Positions 16,699 to 24,965 of a stretch of DNA of 61,912 bases are shown here, piece after piece. The notes beneath the pieces are model-generated. The model searched no databases, was not told where the DNA came from, and saw only the letters and a program-made list of their open reading frames with translations. This DNA is from an uncultured Acetatifactor sp. (GTDB lineage: Bacteria > Bacillota > Clostridia > Lachnospirales > Lachnospiraceae), in NCBI GenBank assembly GCA_947630715.1, contig CANRIP010000014.1:1-61912 (forward strand), written 5' to 3'. Each line of letters begins with the position of its first letter. Positions within the stretch are counted from its first letter, which is position 1. The position numbers were made by a program, and so were the translations under genes.

Positions 16699-18084
16699 AT
16701 GCAGGATAACAGGGAAAACCGTGCGTTTCCAGACGCCGGGGAAAACAGGGACGGGGAAGTGAAAACCAAAGAAGACGTGATGAGGATCGTCCGGGAGGAG
16801 GACGTGGAGTTTATCAGGCTGCAGTTTACGGATATGTTCGGCACCCTGAAAAACATTGCGGTCACGTCCAGCCAGTTGGAAAAGGCATTAAATAACAGGT
16901 GTATGTTTGACGGATCCGCCATCGACGGTTTCGTGAGCGTGGAGGAATCGGATATGTTCCTGTATCCGGATCCATCCACGTTTGCCATCCTTCCCTGGAG
17001 GCCCCAGCAGGGGAAGGTGGCCAGGATGCTGTGCGATGTGCATCATCCTGACGGCAGGCCCTTTGCGGGGGATCCGCGGCATGTGCTGAAGAAGGCCATT
17101 GAGAAGGCGGAAACCATGGGACTCACCTTTGAGGTGGGGCCGGAGTGCGAGTTTTTCCTGTTTCACACCGATGAGAACGCCATTCCCACCACCCAGACCG
17201 GGGAGCAGGCCAGTTATTTTGACATCGGCCCTTTGGATGAGGGGGAAAACGCCAGACGGGACATTGTCATGGCGCTGGAGGACATGGGGATGATCATAGA
17301 GGCGTCCCATCATGAAATGGCTCCTGTGCAGCATGAAATCGATCTGCGCTACGCGGAGGCTCTCAAGGCGGCGGACAATATCATGACGTTTAAGCTGGCC
17401 GCCCGTACCATAGCAAAGCGCCATGGACTCCACGCCACCTTCATGCCGAAACCCAAATTCGGTGTGAACGGCTCCGGCATGCACATCAACATGTCCCTTC
17501 ACCGGAACGGGAAAAACATCTTTGAAAACAAGGATGACGTGAATGGTCTGAGCCAGTCCGCCTATTATTTTATCGGCGGGATCATGAAACATATCAAGGG
17601 AATGGCGGCGATCACCAATCCCCTGGTCAATTCCTATAAGCGCCTGGTTCCCGGCTTTGCGGCGCCGGTGTACATAGCCTGGAGCGCCACCAACAGGAGC
17701 CCTTTAATCCGGATTCCCGCGGCTGCGGGCACCGGCGCAAGAATTGAACTGCGAAGCCCTGATTCCGCGGCAAACCCGTATCTGACGCTGGCGGTCTGCC
17801 TGGAAGCCGGGCTGGACGGGATCGCCCATCAGATCATGCCGCCGGAGAGCGTAGACTGCAATATTTATACCATGACGGATCAGCAGCGCAGAAACTTAAA
17901 GATTCAGCAACTGCCCGGAACGCTGATCGACGCCCTGGAGGAGATGAGGCAGGATCCTCTGATCATGGAGGTGCTGGGGCCGCATATTGCGGAAAACTAT
18001 ATCGCCGCAAAGGAGGACGAATGGCAGCGCTACCGGGCCAATGTTTCCGAGTGGGAGATCAGGGAATATCTGTACAGGTACTGA
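16699..18084 (+). CDS. glnA: Type I glutamine synthetase
   Basis: ATP-dependent ligation of ammonia to glutamate. At 461 residues this is a GlnA-type GSI, with an extra acidic N-terminal stretch of about 20 residues before KTKEDVMRIVREEDVEFIRL. Active-site blocks are present: VGPECEFFLF, HHEMAPVQHEIDLRYAEA, NGSGMHINMS, NRSPLIRIPAA and RIELRSPDSAANPY. GGAGG precedes the ATG at 16699. The leader carries the apparent ANTAR-type attenuator and the gene is followed by its likely regulator. Confidence 0.95.
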   Translation: MQDNRENRAFPDAGENRDGEVKTKEDVMRIVREEDVEFIRLQFTDMFGTLKNIAVTSSQLEKALNNRCMFDGSAIDGFVSVEESDMFLYPDPSTFAILPWRPQQGKVARMLCDVHHPDGRPFAGDPRHVLKKAIEKAETMGLTFEVGPECEFFLFHTDENAIPTTQTGEQASYFDIGPLDEGENARRDIVMALEDMGMIIEASHHEMAPVQHEIDLRYAEALKAADNIMTFKLAARTIAKRHGLHATFMPKPKFGVNGSGMHINMSLHRNGKNIFENKDDVNGLSQSAYYFIGGIMKHIKGMAAITNPLVNSYKRLVPGFAAPVYIAWSATNRSPLIRIPAAAGTGARIELRSPDSAANPYLTLAVCLEAGLDGIAHQIMPPESVDCNIYTMTDQQRRNLKIQQLPGTLIDALEEMRQDPLIMEVLGPHIAENYIAAKEDEWQRYRANVSEWEIREYLYRY

Positions 18085-18126
18085 TTCCTTCTTATTCAGG
18101 TATCTCAGGAATAAGGAGGTGGACGT

Positions 18127-18675
18127 TTGACAAATCTGATTGTTGCTCTGCCGAAACTGGAGGATGCCAAGGGGTTAAGGAATGTGCTGGTGCGCAACGG
18201 CTATCAGGTGGCGGGCGTGTGTACTACGGGAGCCCAGGCGGTCAGTCAGGCGGACGGTCTGCATGACGGTATTGTGATTTGCAGCTATAAACTGATGGAT
18301 ATGGTGTATTCGGAGCTGAAGGAATGTCTTCCTCCGGGGTTTGAAATGCTTTTGATGGCCTCCGACCGGGTGCTGAGCCAGTGCGAGGGGGAGGGCGTCG
18401 TCTGTCTTTCCATCCCGCTGAAGGTGCATGATCTGATCAGTACCGTGGCTATGCTGTCGGAAACCATCCTCAGAAGGAGAAGGAAGGCCAGGCAGCAGCC
18501 CCGGGTGAGGAACGAGCAGGAGAAAGAAACGGTCAGGGAGGCGAAGGAGCTTTTGATGGACAGGAACCATATGACGGAGGAGGAGGCGCATCGATATCTG
18601 CAAAAATGCAGTATGGACAGCGGGACCAACCTGACGGAAACCGCGATGATGGTGCTGTCCATGATGAAGGATTAG
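18127..18675 (+). CDS. ANTAR-domain response regulator (NitR-like antiterminator)
   Basis: A 182-residue protein with an N-terminal receiver-like domain that appears degenerate (no clear phosphoacceptor Asp in the usual context; VRNGYQVAGVCTTGAQA region) and a C-terminal ANTAR RNA-binding domain: VREAKELLMDRNHMTEEEAH, then RYLQKCSMDSGTNLTETAMM. ANTAR proteins bind paired hexaloop hairpins and prevent termination. The start is TTG 18127 with AAGGAGG 7 nt upstream. Its position right after glnA matches the clostridial glnA-nitR arrangement, so control of the glnA leader is the natural inference. Confidence 0.85.
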   Translation: MTNLIVALPKLEDAKGLRNVLVRNGYQVAGVCTTGAQAVSQADGLHDGIVICSYKLMDMVYSELKECLPPGFEMLLMASDRVLSQCEGEGVVCLSIPLKVHDLISTVAMLSETILRRRRKARQQPRVRNEQEKETVREAKELLMDRNHMTEEEAHRYLQKCSMDSGTNLTETAMMVLSMMKD

Positions 18676-18721
18676 GCATTTGCGCATCCGGAGGGCAAAT
18701 TTCGGCAAAAGGAGGGAAACC

Positions 18722-19579
18722 ATGCGTTTTACCAAGATGGAAGGCTGTGGGAACGATTACATTTATGTAAACGGCTTTGAGGAGAAGGTGGCGCAGGAGC
18801 AAAAACCGCGGCTCGCCCGCGCGCTGAGCGACAGGCACTTCGGGATCGGAGCGGACGGGCTGATCTTCATCAATCCGGCACAGGATGCGGATTTTGAGAT
18901 GGAGATGTATAATGCGGACGGCTCCCGGGCTGAGATGTGCGGGAACGGCATCCGCTGCGTGGGGAAATATGTGTACGATAAGGGGCTGACGGATGAGGAA
19001 CGGATCAGCGTGGTAAGCGCCGGAAAGATCAAGTATCTGGATCTGACCGTGAACCGGCCGGCGGACCGGCCCGGGGACAGGGGGCAGGTGACGCTGGTGC
19101 GGGTAAATATGGGAAGGCCCATCCTGGAACCGGAGAAAATCCCGGTGATCGCCTCGGGAAACCGGGTGATCGACGAGCCAATTACGGTGGACGGCAGGGA
19201 GTACCGTATGACCTGTGTGTCCATGGGAAACCCCCATGCGGTGGTGTTTGGGAAGGGCGTGGCGGATCTGGACATAGAAAAGATCGGCCCTTCCTTTGAA
19301 CGCCATGAGCGTTTTCCCAACCGGGTGAACACGGAGTTTGTGGAGATCATGGACAGGAAAACCATTTTCATGCGGGTGTGGGAACGGGGAACGGGAGAGA
19401 CGCTGGCCTGTGGAACCGGAAGCTGCGCCGCGGCGGTGGCCTGCATCCTGAACGGCCTGACGGATCCGGTGGTCACGGTAAGGCTTCTGGGAGGCGAGCT
19501 GACGGTGGAATGGGATCAGCGGCAGGAGAGCGTCTATATGACCGGCCCTGCGGTGACAGTGTTTGAAGGCACGGTTTAA
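18722..19579 (+). CDS. dapF: Diaminopimelate epimerase
   Basis: Converts LL- to meso-diaminopimelate for lysine and peptidoglycan synthesis. About 285 residues. The two catalytic cysteines are seen: EMCGNGIRCVGKYV and ETLACGTGSCAAAVAC. The N-terminus FTKMEGCGNDYIYVN is canonical. The start at 18722 is supported by AAAGGAGGG. A longer frame from 18680 lacks family sequence. It is followed at once by dapL, forming the last two steps of the LL-DAP pathway. Confidence 0.95.
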   Translation: MRFTKMEGCGNDYIYVNGFEEKVAQEQKPRLARALSDRHFGIGADGLIFINPAQDADFEMEMYNADGSRAEMCGNGIRCVGKYVYDKGLTDEERISVVSAGKIKYLDLTVNRPADRPGDRGQVTLVRVNMGRPILEPEKIPVIASGNRVIDEPITVDGREYRMTCVSMGNPHAVVFGKGVADLDIEKIGPSFERHERFPNRVNTEFVEIMDRKTIFMRVWERGTGETLACGTGSCAAAVACILNGLTDPVVTVRLLGGELTVEWDQRQESVYMTGPAVTVFEGTV

Positions 19580-19610
19580 CAGGCGGATAGAGACAAAAAG
19601 GAGAGAAAAT

Positions 19611-20831
19611 ATGTTTCGATTAAACGACAATTATTTGAAACTGCCCGGCAGTTATCTGTTTTCCACGATTGGGAAAAAGGTGAGCGCGTACAGCGCCGCC
19701 CATCCCGACAAAAAGCTGATCCGTCTCGGGATCGGCGATGTGACCCAGCCCCTTGCCCCCGCCATCATCCAGGCGCTGCACGGCGCGGTGGACGAAATGG
19801 GCAAGGCGGAAACCTTCCGGGGATACGCGCCGGATCTGGGGTATGACTTTTTGCGGGAGGCCATTGCCAGATACGATTACCGGGAAAGAGGCTGCAACGT
19901 TTCGCCGGACGAGATTTTTATCTCCGACGGGGCGAAGTGCGATTCCGGCAATATCCAGGAGATCTTCAGCCTGGACAACCGGATTGCGGTGTGCGATCCC
20001 GTATATCCGGTGTATGTGGACTCTAACGTGATGGCGGGAAGGGCGGGAGAGTATAACGGCGCCACCCAGACCTGGAGCAACGTCATCTATATGCCCTGCA
20101 CCGCCGAAAACGGTTTTGTGCCCGAGTTCCCCCGGGAGACCCCGGATATGATCTATCTGTGTTTCCCCAACAACCCCACCGGCGCCGCCGTGACAAAGGA
20201 GCGGCTGCAGGAGTGGGTGGATTACGCCAACAAGGTGGGGGCGGTGATTCTGTATGACGCCGCTTACGAAGCGTATATCTCCCAGGAGGACGTGCCGCAC
20301 AGTATTTATGAGTGCGAGGGGGCGCGGGCCTGTGCCATAGAGCTGAGATCTTTTTCCAAAAACGCGGGCTTTACCGGCGTCAGGCTGGGCTTTACGGTGG
20401 TTCCCAAGGATTTAAAATGCCAGGATGTGGCCCTGCATGGCCTGTGGGCGAGAAGGCACGGCACCAAGTATAACGGGGCGCCTTACATTGTGCAGCGGGC
20501 CGGTGAGGCGGTGTACTCTCCTGAGGGCAGGGAGCAGGTCAGGAAACAGGTGGCCTATTATATGGACAATGCCTCTTACATTTATCAGGGCTTGCAGGAG
20601 GCGGGTTTCACCGTTTCCGGCGGCGTAAACGCCCCCTATATCTGGCTGAAAACGCCCCGGGGCATGACCAGTTGGGAATTCTTTGACTATCTGCTGGAGC
20701 AGGTGAACGTGGTGGGGACTCCCGGTTCCGGTTTCGGGCCCAGCGGGGAAGGGTATTTCCGCCTGACCGCCTTCGGCAGCCGCGAGAGCACGGTGGAGGC
20801 CGTGGACAGGATCCGCAAGATCCGCCTCTGA
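19611..20831 (+). CDS. dapL: LL-diaminopimelate aminotransferase
   Basis: A PLP enzyme making LL-diaminopimelate directly from tetrahydrodipicolinate, bypassing the acylated routes. 406 residues, matching the family. It begins MFRLNDNYLKLPGSYLFSTI, has IFISDGAKCDSGN, NNPTGAAVTKE, and the PLP lysine in ELRSFSKNAGFTGVRLGF. The start at 19611 has an AGGAGAG site. Together with dapF immediately upstream it indicates meso-DAP synthesis by the aminotransferase pathway, common in Clostridia. Confidence 0.95.
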   Translation: MFRLNDNYLKLPGSYLFSTIGKKVSAYSAAHPDKKLIRLGIGDVTQPLAPAIIQALHGAVDEMGKAETFRGYAPDLGYDFLREAIARYDYRERGCNVSPDEIFISDGAKCDSGNIQEIFSLDNRIAVCDPVYPVYVDSNVMAGRAGEYNGATQTWSNVIYMPCTAENGFVPEFPRETPDMIYLCFPNNPTGAAVTKERLQEWVDYANKVGAVILYDAAYEAYISQEDVPHSIYECEGARACAIELRSFSKNAGFTGVRLGFTVVPKDLKCQDVALHGLWARRHGTKYNGAPYIVQRAGEAVYSPEGREQVRKQVAYYMDNASYIYQGLQEAGFTVSGGVNAPYIWLKTPRGMTSWEFFDYLLEQVNVVGTPGSGFGPSGEGYFRLTAFGSRESTVEAVDRIRKIRL

Positions 20832-20891
20832 TGGGGACAGGGGAAAACAGGCCCTTCCATACATGAATTTTGCAAAATCGGAAATTCTATC

Positions 20892-20920
20892 TTGCAAAGT
20901 GAAAAAAAGTGTGATAGGAT
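20892..20920 (+). promoter_or_regulatory. Promoter for the T-box-aspS-gatCAB operon
   Basis: TTGCAA and TAGGAT with 17 bp between them, ending about 20 bp before the T-box Stem I. Quality is moderate but position is right. Confidence 0.45.
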
Positions 20921-20940
20921 AACTTTCAAATTGAGAAATG

Positions 20941-21253
20941 CGATGAAGGAGACTCTTGCCGGAGAAAGCGACAGGAAGACGGCGTCACCGACTGAAAGCG
21001 CCGTCAGTGGGAACCGGCGAAGGGAACGCTCCGGAGCAGATCGTTTGAACGGCGGAACGGGCGGCGGGCCGGTGGACGGCGGCGCGGCAGGGGAATCCAC
21101 CGCAAGGGCGGTTCGTGAACACGCGTTAAGTGTGAGAGAGGAATAGCCGAGGATGCCTTTGATGGAAGGAACGGCTGTTCAATGCGGGTGGTACCGCGGA
21201 TAATTCCGATTATTCGTCCCGGGATACAGATAACTGTGTCCCGGGATTTTTTT
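20941..21253 (+). promoter_or_regulatory. T-box riboswitch, candidate Asn/Glu specifier
   Basis: A classic T-box leader. The T-box core GGGTGGTACCGCGG lies at 21186-21199, and the terminator stem TCCCGGGATACAG/CTGTGTCCCGGGA plus a T-run ends at about 21253. Stem I is read as the lower helix GGAG (20948-20951) with CTCC (21029-21032) and the upper helix GCCGG with CCGGC. The 3' side of the specifier loop between them is GAAGGGAACG. The codon followed by a purine just before the lower helix is AAC (21025-21027, Asn), overlapping GAA (21024-21026, Glu) as GAAC. Control of a transamidation operon by uncharged tRNA-Asn fits. The exact Stem I start is approximate. Confidence 0.88.
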
Positions 21254-21321
21254 GCGGGAAACTGCCGCGGGACGGGACACTCGCTAAAAGCCGCCCTCTG
21301 GGGGCGGCGGGAGGAGAAGAA

Positions 21322-23073
21322 ATGGATGTAAAGAATTGTTACAGGGATCTGACGATCCGGGATATCGGAGAGGGACAGATCGGGAAAACCCTGCGGGTGG
21401 CGGGATGGGTGGAAAACATCCGGGACCACGGGGGCGTTTCCTTTGTGGATCTGCGGGATATGTACGGAGTGCTCCAGGTGGTGCTGCGGAATACGGCGCT
21501 GTTAAAGGGTCTGACAAGGGAAACCTGTGTCAGCATAGAGGGCGTGGTGGAGAAACGGGAAGAAGATACCTATAACCCCAGGCTGCTCACGGGCACGATC
21601 GAACTGGAGGCAAAGCAGATCACGGTTCTGGGGAAGGTGTATCAGCAACTGCCCTTTGAGATTATGACGTCCAGGGAAACCAGGGAGGAGGTCAGGCTGA
21701 TCTACCGCTATCTGGATCTGAGAAACGCTAAAGTGCGGGATAATATTCTGTTCCGGTCCCAGGTGATCGCGTTTTTGCGCCAGAAGATGACCCAGATGGG
21801 ATTTGTGGAGATCCAGACCCCGATTTTATGCGCTTCCTCCCCCGAGGGCGCAAGGGATTATATTGTGCCGTCCCGGAGATTTAAAGGAAAGTTTTACGCG
21901 CTGCCCCAGGCGCCCCAGCAGTATAAGCAGCTTTTGATGGCATCGGGAATTGACCGGTACTTTCAGATCGCACCCTGCTTTCGGGACGAGGACGCAAGGG
22001 CGGACAGATCGCCGGGAGAGTTTTACCAACTGGATTTCGAGATGAGCTTTGCCACCCAGGAGGACGTGTTCCGGGCGGGGGAGGAGGTTTTGACCGCCGT
22101 GTTTGAACAGTTTGCGCCTGAGGGCTATGGGGTGACAAAGGCTCCCTACCCGGTGATCAGCTATCAACAGGCGATGCTGGAGTTTGGAACCGATAAGCCG
22201 GATCTGAGAAACCCGCTGCGGATCATGGATTTGACGGACTTTTTCCAGAAGTGTACCTTTAAGCCCTTTCTGGGCCGCACCGTGCGGGCCATCCGGGTCC
22301 ACGCGGACATGAGCAGGGGCTTTCATGAGAAACTGCTGGATTTTGCCACCGGCATGGGGATGGGCGGCCTCGGCTATCTGGAGGTGGCGGAGGATCTCAC
22401 CTACCGGGGGCCCATCGATAAATTTATTCCCGGGGAGCTGAAGGAAGAATTCCGCCGTACGGCGGGACTTCAGGTGGGGGACACGATCTTTTTTATCGCC
22501 GACCGGGAGGAAAGGGCGAATGAATACGCGGGGAAACTGCGCGTCCGGCTGGGGGAAATGCTGGGACTGGTGGAGGAAAAGGCGTTCCGGTTCTGTTACG
22601 TGAACGATTTCCCCATGTATGAGCTGGATCCGGACACCAAACAGCCCGCGTTTACCCACAATCCCTTTTCCATGCCCCAGGGAGGGCTGGAGGCGCTGGA
22701 GACAAAGGATCCGCTGGATATTCTGGCCTATCAGTACGATATTGTCTGCAACGGCGTGGAGCTGTCCTCCGGCGCCGTGAGAAACCATGACAGGGACATT
22801 ATGGTGAAAGCCTTTGAGATTGCCGGCTACGATGAGGAAGCGCTGAAAGAAAAATTCGGCGCTCTGTACCAGGCGTTTCAGTTTGGAGCGCCGCCTCACG
22901 CGGGCATGGCTCCCGGGGTGGACAGAATGCTGATGCTGCTTCGGGGGGAGGAAAATATCCGGGAGGTGATTGCCTTCCCTATGAGCGGATCCGGGCAGGA
23001 TCTGCTGTGCGGCGCTCCCGGCGAGGTCACGGAAAAGCAGCTCAGAGAAGCCCATATCAGGGTTCGCGACTGA
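21322..23073 (+). CDS. aspS: Bacterial-type aspartyl-tRNA synthetase, probably non-discriminating
   Basis: A 583-residue class II synthetase. OB-fold anticodon-binding domain at the N-terminus (TLRVAGWVENIRDHGGVSFV), motif 2 around PQAPQQYKQLL and FRDEDARADRSPGEFYQLD, a GAD insert in the middle, and motif 3 APPHAGMAPG-like GAPPHAGMAPGVDRML. It attaches Asp to tRNA-Asp; because it is co-transcribed with gatCAB behind a T-box whose specifier reads AAC, it probably also mischarges tRNA-Asn. Discriminating versus non-discriminating specificity cannot be decided by eye. ATG 21322 has a GGAGGAG site. Confidence 0.9.
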   Translation: MDVKNCYRDLTIRDIGEGQIGKTLRVAGWVENIRDHGGVSFVDLRDMYGVLQVVLRNTALLKGLTRETCVSIEGVVEKREEDTYNPRLLTGTIELEAKQITVLGKVYQQLPFEIMTSRETREEVRLIYRYLDLRNAKVRDNILFRSQVIAFLRQKMTQMGFVEIQTPILCASSPEGARDYIVPSRRFKGKFYALPQAPQQYKQLLMASGIDRYFQIAPCFRDEDARADRSPGEFYQLDFEMSFATQEDVFRAGEEVLTAVFEQFAPEGYGVTKAPYPVISYQQAMLEFGTDKPDLRNPLRIMDLTDFFQKCTFKPFLGRTVRAIRVHADMSRGFHEKLLDFATGMGMGGLGYLEVAEDLTYRGPIDKFIPGELKEEFRRTAGLQVGDTIFFIADREERANEYAGKLRVRLGEMLGLVEEKAFRFCYVNDFPMYELDPDTKQPAFTHNPFSMPQGGLEALETKDPLDILAYQYDIVCNGVELSSGAVRNHDRDIMVKAFEIAGYDEEALKEKFGALYQAFQFGAPPHAGMAPGVDRMLMLLRGEENIREVIAFPMSGSGQDLLCGAPGEVTEKQLREAHIRVRD

Positions 23074-23145
23074 GGAAGGGTATTCCCCCGGGACGGGGAA
23101 TGAGAACATGCGTTATGAAAACAGGTGTAACGGAAAGGGACGGAC

Positions 23146-23442
23146 ATGGCAAACAGGATTACGGATGAGATGATCGATTATGTGGGGATCCTTGCCAAGC
23201 TGGAGCTGAGCGGAGAAGAACGCGAACAGGCCAAGGAGGATATGGGGAAGATGCTGGATTATATTGACCAGATGAACCGGCTGGACACCTCCGGCATAGA
23301 ACCCATGCCCCATGTGTTCCCGATTCAGAACGTGTTTCGGGAGGACGAGGTGACAAACGGCGACGGCACGGAGGAGACGCTTTGCAACGCGCCGGAGACA
23401 AAAAACCACATGTTTGTGGTACCCAGGACCTTTGAACAGTAA
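23146..23442 (+). CDS. gatC: Asp/Glu-tRNA amidotransferase subunit C
   Basis: The small 98-residue stabilising subunit of GatCAB. It starts ANRITDEMIDYVGILAKLEL and has the typical KMLDYIDQMNRLD helix and DTSGIEPMPHVF segment followed by a conserved acidic tail. It holds GatA and GatB together. It sits between aspS and gatA in the usual order, with AAAGGG before the ATG. Confidence 0.92.
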   Translation: MANRITDEMIDYVGILAKLELSGEEREQAKEDMGKMLDYIDQMNRLDTSGIEPMPHVFPIQNVFREDEVTNGDGTEETLCNAPETKNHMFVVPRTFEQ

Positions 23443-23471
23443 AGGGAACCTTCCGGGGAAAGGAGAGTATC

Positions 23472-24965
23472 ATGGAACTGTTATCCCTGTCGGCCGTGGA
23501 GCTGTCCGCGGCTGTCAAAGAAGGAAAGACAACGGCGGTGGAGGCCATGAAAGCCGTGCTGGCACGGATGGAGGAAACGGAGGATCTCTACCACTGTTAT
23601 CTGTATGCGGATCGGGAGGGCGCCCTCAGGCGGGCGCAGGAAACGCAGGAAAAAATGGAAAAAGGGGAGCTGACGGGCCCTTTGGCCGGGGTACCCGTGG
23701 CGGTGAAGGACAATCTCTGCACCCGGGGGATTCCCACCACCTGCGCGTCCAAAATCCTGCAAAACTTTGTCCCTGCTTTTTCCGCGGAGGCGGTGGTCAA
23801 TCTGGAAAAGGCGGGAGCGGTGTTAATCGGGAAAACCAACATGGACGAATTCGCCATGGGCTCCACCACGGAGACATCCGCCTTTGGCGTAACGCGTAAT
23901 CCCCGCAACCCGGACCATGTGCCCGGAGGATCCTCCGGAGGATCGGCGGCGGCGGTGGCGGCGGGGGAATGTTTTTTCGCGCTGGGTTCCGACACCGGCG
24001 GCTCCATCCGCCAGCCCGCGTCCTTCTGCGGCGTGGTAGGCATGAAACCCACCTACGGCACGGTTTCCAGATACGGGCTTGTGGCTTACGGCTCGTCCCT
24101 GGATCAGATCGGGCCCCTTTGCAAAACGGTGGAAGACTGCGCCGTGATCCTGGAGGCAATTTCTTCCCACGACAAAAAGGATTCGACCTCCCTGGAACGG
24201 AAGGACACGGATTTTTCCTCGGCTCTGGTCAAGGATGTCAAGGGAATGCGCATCGGCATTCCCAGGGATTATTTGGGAGCCGGCCTGGACGGCCAGGTGA
24301 AAGACGCGGTATGGAAGGCCGCAAAGCTTTTGGAGGAAAACGGCGCCTTGGTGGAGGAATTTGATCTCAGCCTGGTGGATTACGCCATCCCTGCCTATTA
24401 CACCATCGCCTGTGCGGAGGCAAGCTCCAACCTGGAGCGCTTTGACGGAATCAAGTACGGTTACCGGGCTGACGCCCAGGGGCTTCACCGGATGTATAAG
24501 GCCACCCGCTCCCAGGGGTTTGGGCCGGAGGTGAAACGCCGGATCATGCTGGGCAGCTTTGTGTTAAGCTCCGGGTATTACGACGCCTATTACCTGAAAG
24601 CGTTAAAGGTGAAGGCGATGATCAAACATGCCTTTGACGCCGCCTTTTCCCAATATGACTGTATCCTCGGGCCGGCGGCCCCCTCTACCGCCCCGCGCCT
24701 GGGGGAGAGCCTGTCCGATCCCATCCGGATGTACCTGGGGGATATTTATACGATTTCCGCCAATCTGGCGGGCATTCCGGGGATCTGCATTCCCTGCGGG
24801 GAGAGCGAGGAAGGGCTTCCCATTGGTCTTCAGCTTTTGGGAGACTGCTTTCAGGAGAAAAAACTGATCCGGGCGGCTTATACCTATGAGCAGTTGGCCG
24901 GAGTACAATCCGCCCCCATTGTAAAACCGCTGCCGGCAAAAGGAGAGAAGACAGATGTCCATTGA
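23472..24965 (+). CDS. gatA: Asp/Glu-tRNA amidotransferase subunit A
   Basis: The glutaminase subunit, an amidase-signature enzyme of 497 residues that releases ammonia from glutamine. The Ser-cisSer-Lys triad is intact: Lys in VAVKDNLCTRGIP, cis-Ser in the Gly/Ser-rich GGSSGGSAAAVAAG loop, and the nucleophile in SDTGGSIRQPASFCG. The start at 23472 follows AAAGGAG. Its end overlaps gatB by 11 nt, indicating tight coupling. Confidence 0.95.
   Translation: MELLSLSAVELSAAVKEGKTTAVEAMKAVLARMEETEDLYHCYLYADREGALRRAQETQEKMEKGELTGPLAGVPVAVKDNLCTRGIPTTCASKILQNFVPAFSAEAVVNLEKAGAVLIGKTNMDEFAMGSTTETSAFGVTRNPRNPDHVPGGSSGGSAAAVAAGECFFALGSDTGGSIRQPASFCGVVGMKPTYGTVSRYGLVAYGSSLDQIGPLCKTVEDCAVILEAISSHDKKDSTSLERKDTDFSSALVKDVKGMRIGIPRDYLGAGLDGQVKDAVWKAAKLLEENGALVEEFDLSLVDYAIPAYYTIACAEASSNLERFDGIKYGYRADAQGLHRMYKATRSQGFGPEVKRRIMLGSFVLSSGYYDAYYLKALKVKAMIKHAFDAAFSQYDCILGPAAPSTAPRLGESLSDPIRMYLGDIYTISANLAGIPGICIPCGESEEGLPIGLQLLGDCFQEKKLIRAAYTYEQLAGVQSAPIVKPLPAKGEKTDVH

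Noticed and set aside
20941..21253. Plain Asp-specific T-box
   Set aside because: No GAC or GAT codon sits at the expected place beside the lower helix; AAC followed by a purine does.
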